Part shown: in pieces, positions 63,958 through 64,000 of the stretch
Layout of the letters: each line of letters starts with the position of its first letter
How positions within the stretch are numbered: the first letter of the stretch is position 1
Assembly: GCA_009767595.1 (NCBI GenBank)
Contig: VSDK01026359.1
Location: forward strand, 613,746 to 677,745
Source: Symbiodinium kawagutii
Taxonomy: Eukaryota > Sar > Dinophyceae > Suessiales > Symbiodiniaceae
Direction of reading: 5' to 3'
Length of the DNA stretch: 64,000 nt
Translations under genes and position numbers: made by a program
Notes under the pieces: generated by a model
The model's input: the letters and a program-made list of their open reading frames with translations, nothing else
What the model was told of the DNA's origin: nothing
The model's database searches: none

Positions 63958-64000
63958 TTGCTAATAGACTGTGTGTCATGGTGAGTGATGCTCAGCAGGA

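Noticed and set aside
1..64000. Spliced-leader gene, tRNA, rRNA or snRNA
   Set aside because: I looked for the 22-nt dinoflagellate leader (ending TTTTGGCTCAAG), for obvious tRNA arms and for conserved rRNA words and found none. A covariance-model search would be decisive.

Overview
This looks like about 64 kb of a large, intron-rich nuclear genome from a protist. A dinoflagellate is my best inference, at moderate confidence. No bacterial-style gene is present: the only long open frames are translations of tandem repeats. What I see instead are many short (about 40-150 bp), often GC-richer islands. Each is open in at least one frame and bounded by a pyrimidine-leaning ...AG acceptor (often AG|G) and a GT donor (GTGAGN, GTAAGN, GTAAAT, GTGATN, GTTAGN), with one convincing GC donor. 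The islands sit in AT-rich, low-complexity DNA made of TTGATGGTGG- and CCATCAACC-like words. I read them as exons. Every one with good splice sites is on the plus strand, as expected inside a unidirectional gene block. No spliced-leader gene, rRNA or tRNA was recognised, so the dinoflagellate assignment rests on architecture only.

Layout. 1-6.2 kb: CATT/GTTGAC-rich spacer, then a run of small exons (1.5-6.2 kb). 6.24-7.69 kb: a minisatellite. 8.0-20.2 kb: scattered exons, including a membrane-helix exon (14.5 kb) and several with near-consensus splice sites (12.3, 16.3, 19.4 kb). 20.5-21.8 kb: a tetranucleotide array, a run of N, and a 94-bp tandem repeat. 22.7-25.7 kb: exons, one carrying a methyltransferase motif I that is split by a 1.3-kb terminal-inverted-repeat element with a TATGCGAA target duplication. 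26-44.9 kb: the densest exon region. 45.2-46.0 kb: an 11-bp array. 46.3-49.7 kb: exons ending in a recognisable GNAT acetyltransferase C-terminus with a stop codon, the one gene end I can place. 49.7-50.5 kb: a 308-bp tandem duplication. 50.5-56.4 kb: further exons. 56.4-57.7 kb: a very homogeneous 19-bp satellite. 58.0-64 kb: further exons, the last ending inside a TIR element.

Small TIR (MITE-like) elements of at least four families lie throughout the introns. One family (TIR about TATGGTGGTTTCTCAAAATA) abuts exons so that the splice donor or acceptor lies in the element, as in introner-type intron gain. Several introns are TGG-rich after the donor and CCA-rich before the acceptor, so the two halves are roughly reverse complementary.

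Few exons have a recognisable family: GNAT (48.8-49.7 kb), a PPR-like exon (29.4 kb) and a SAM-methyltransferase motif (24.2 kb). Exon-to-gene connectivity cannot be settled without transcripts. Frames are stated where I prefer one, and ambiguities are flagged.
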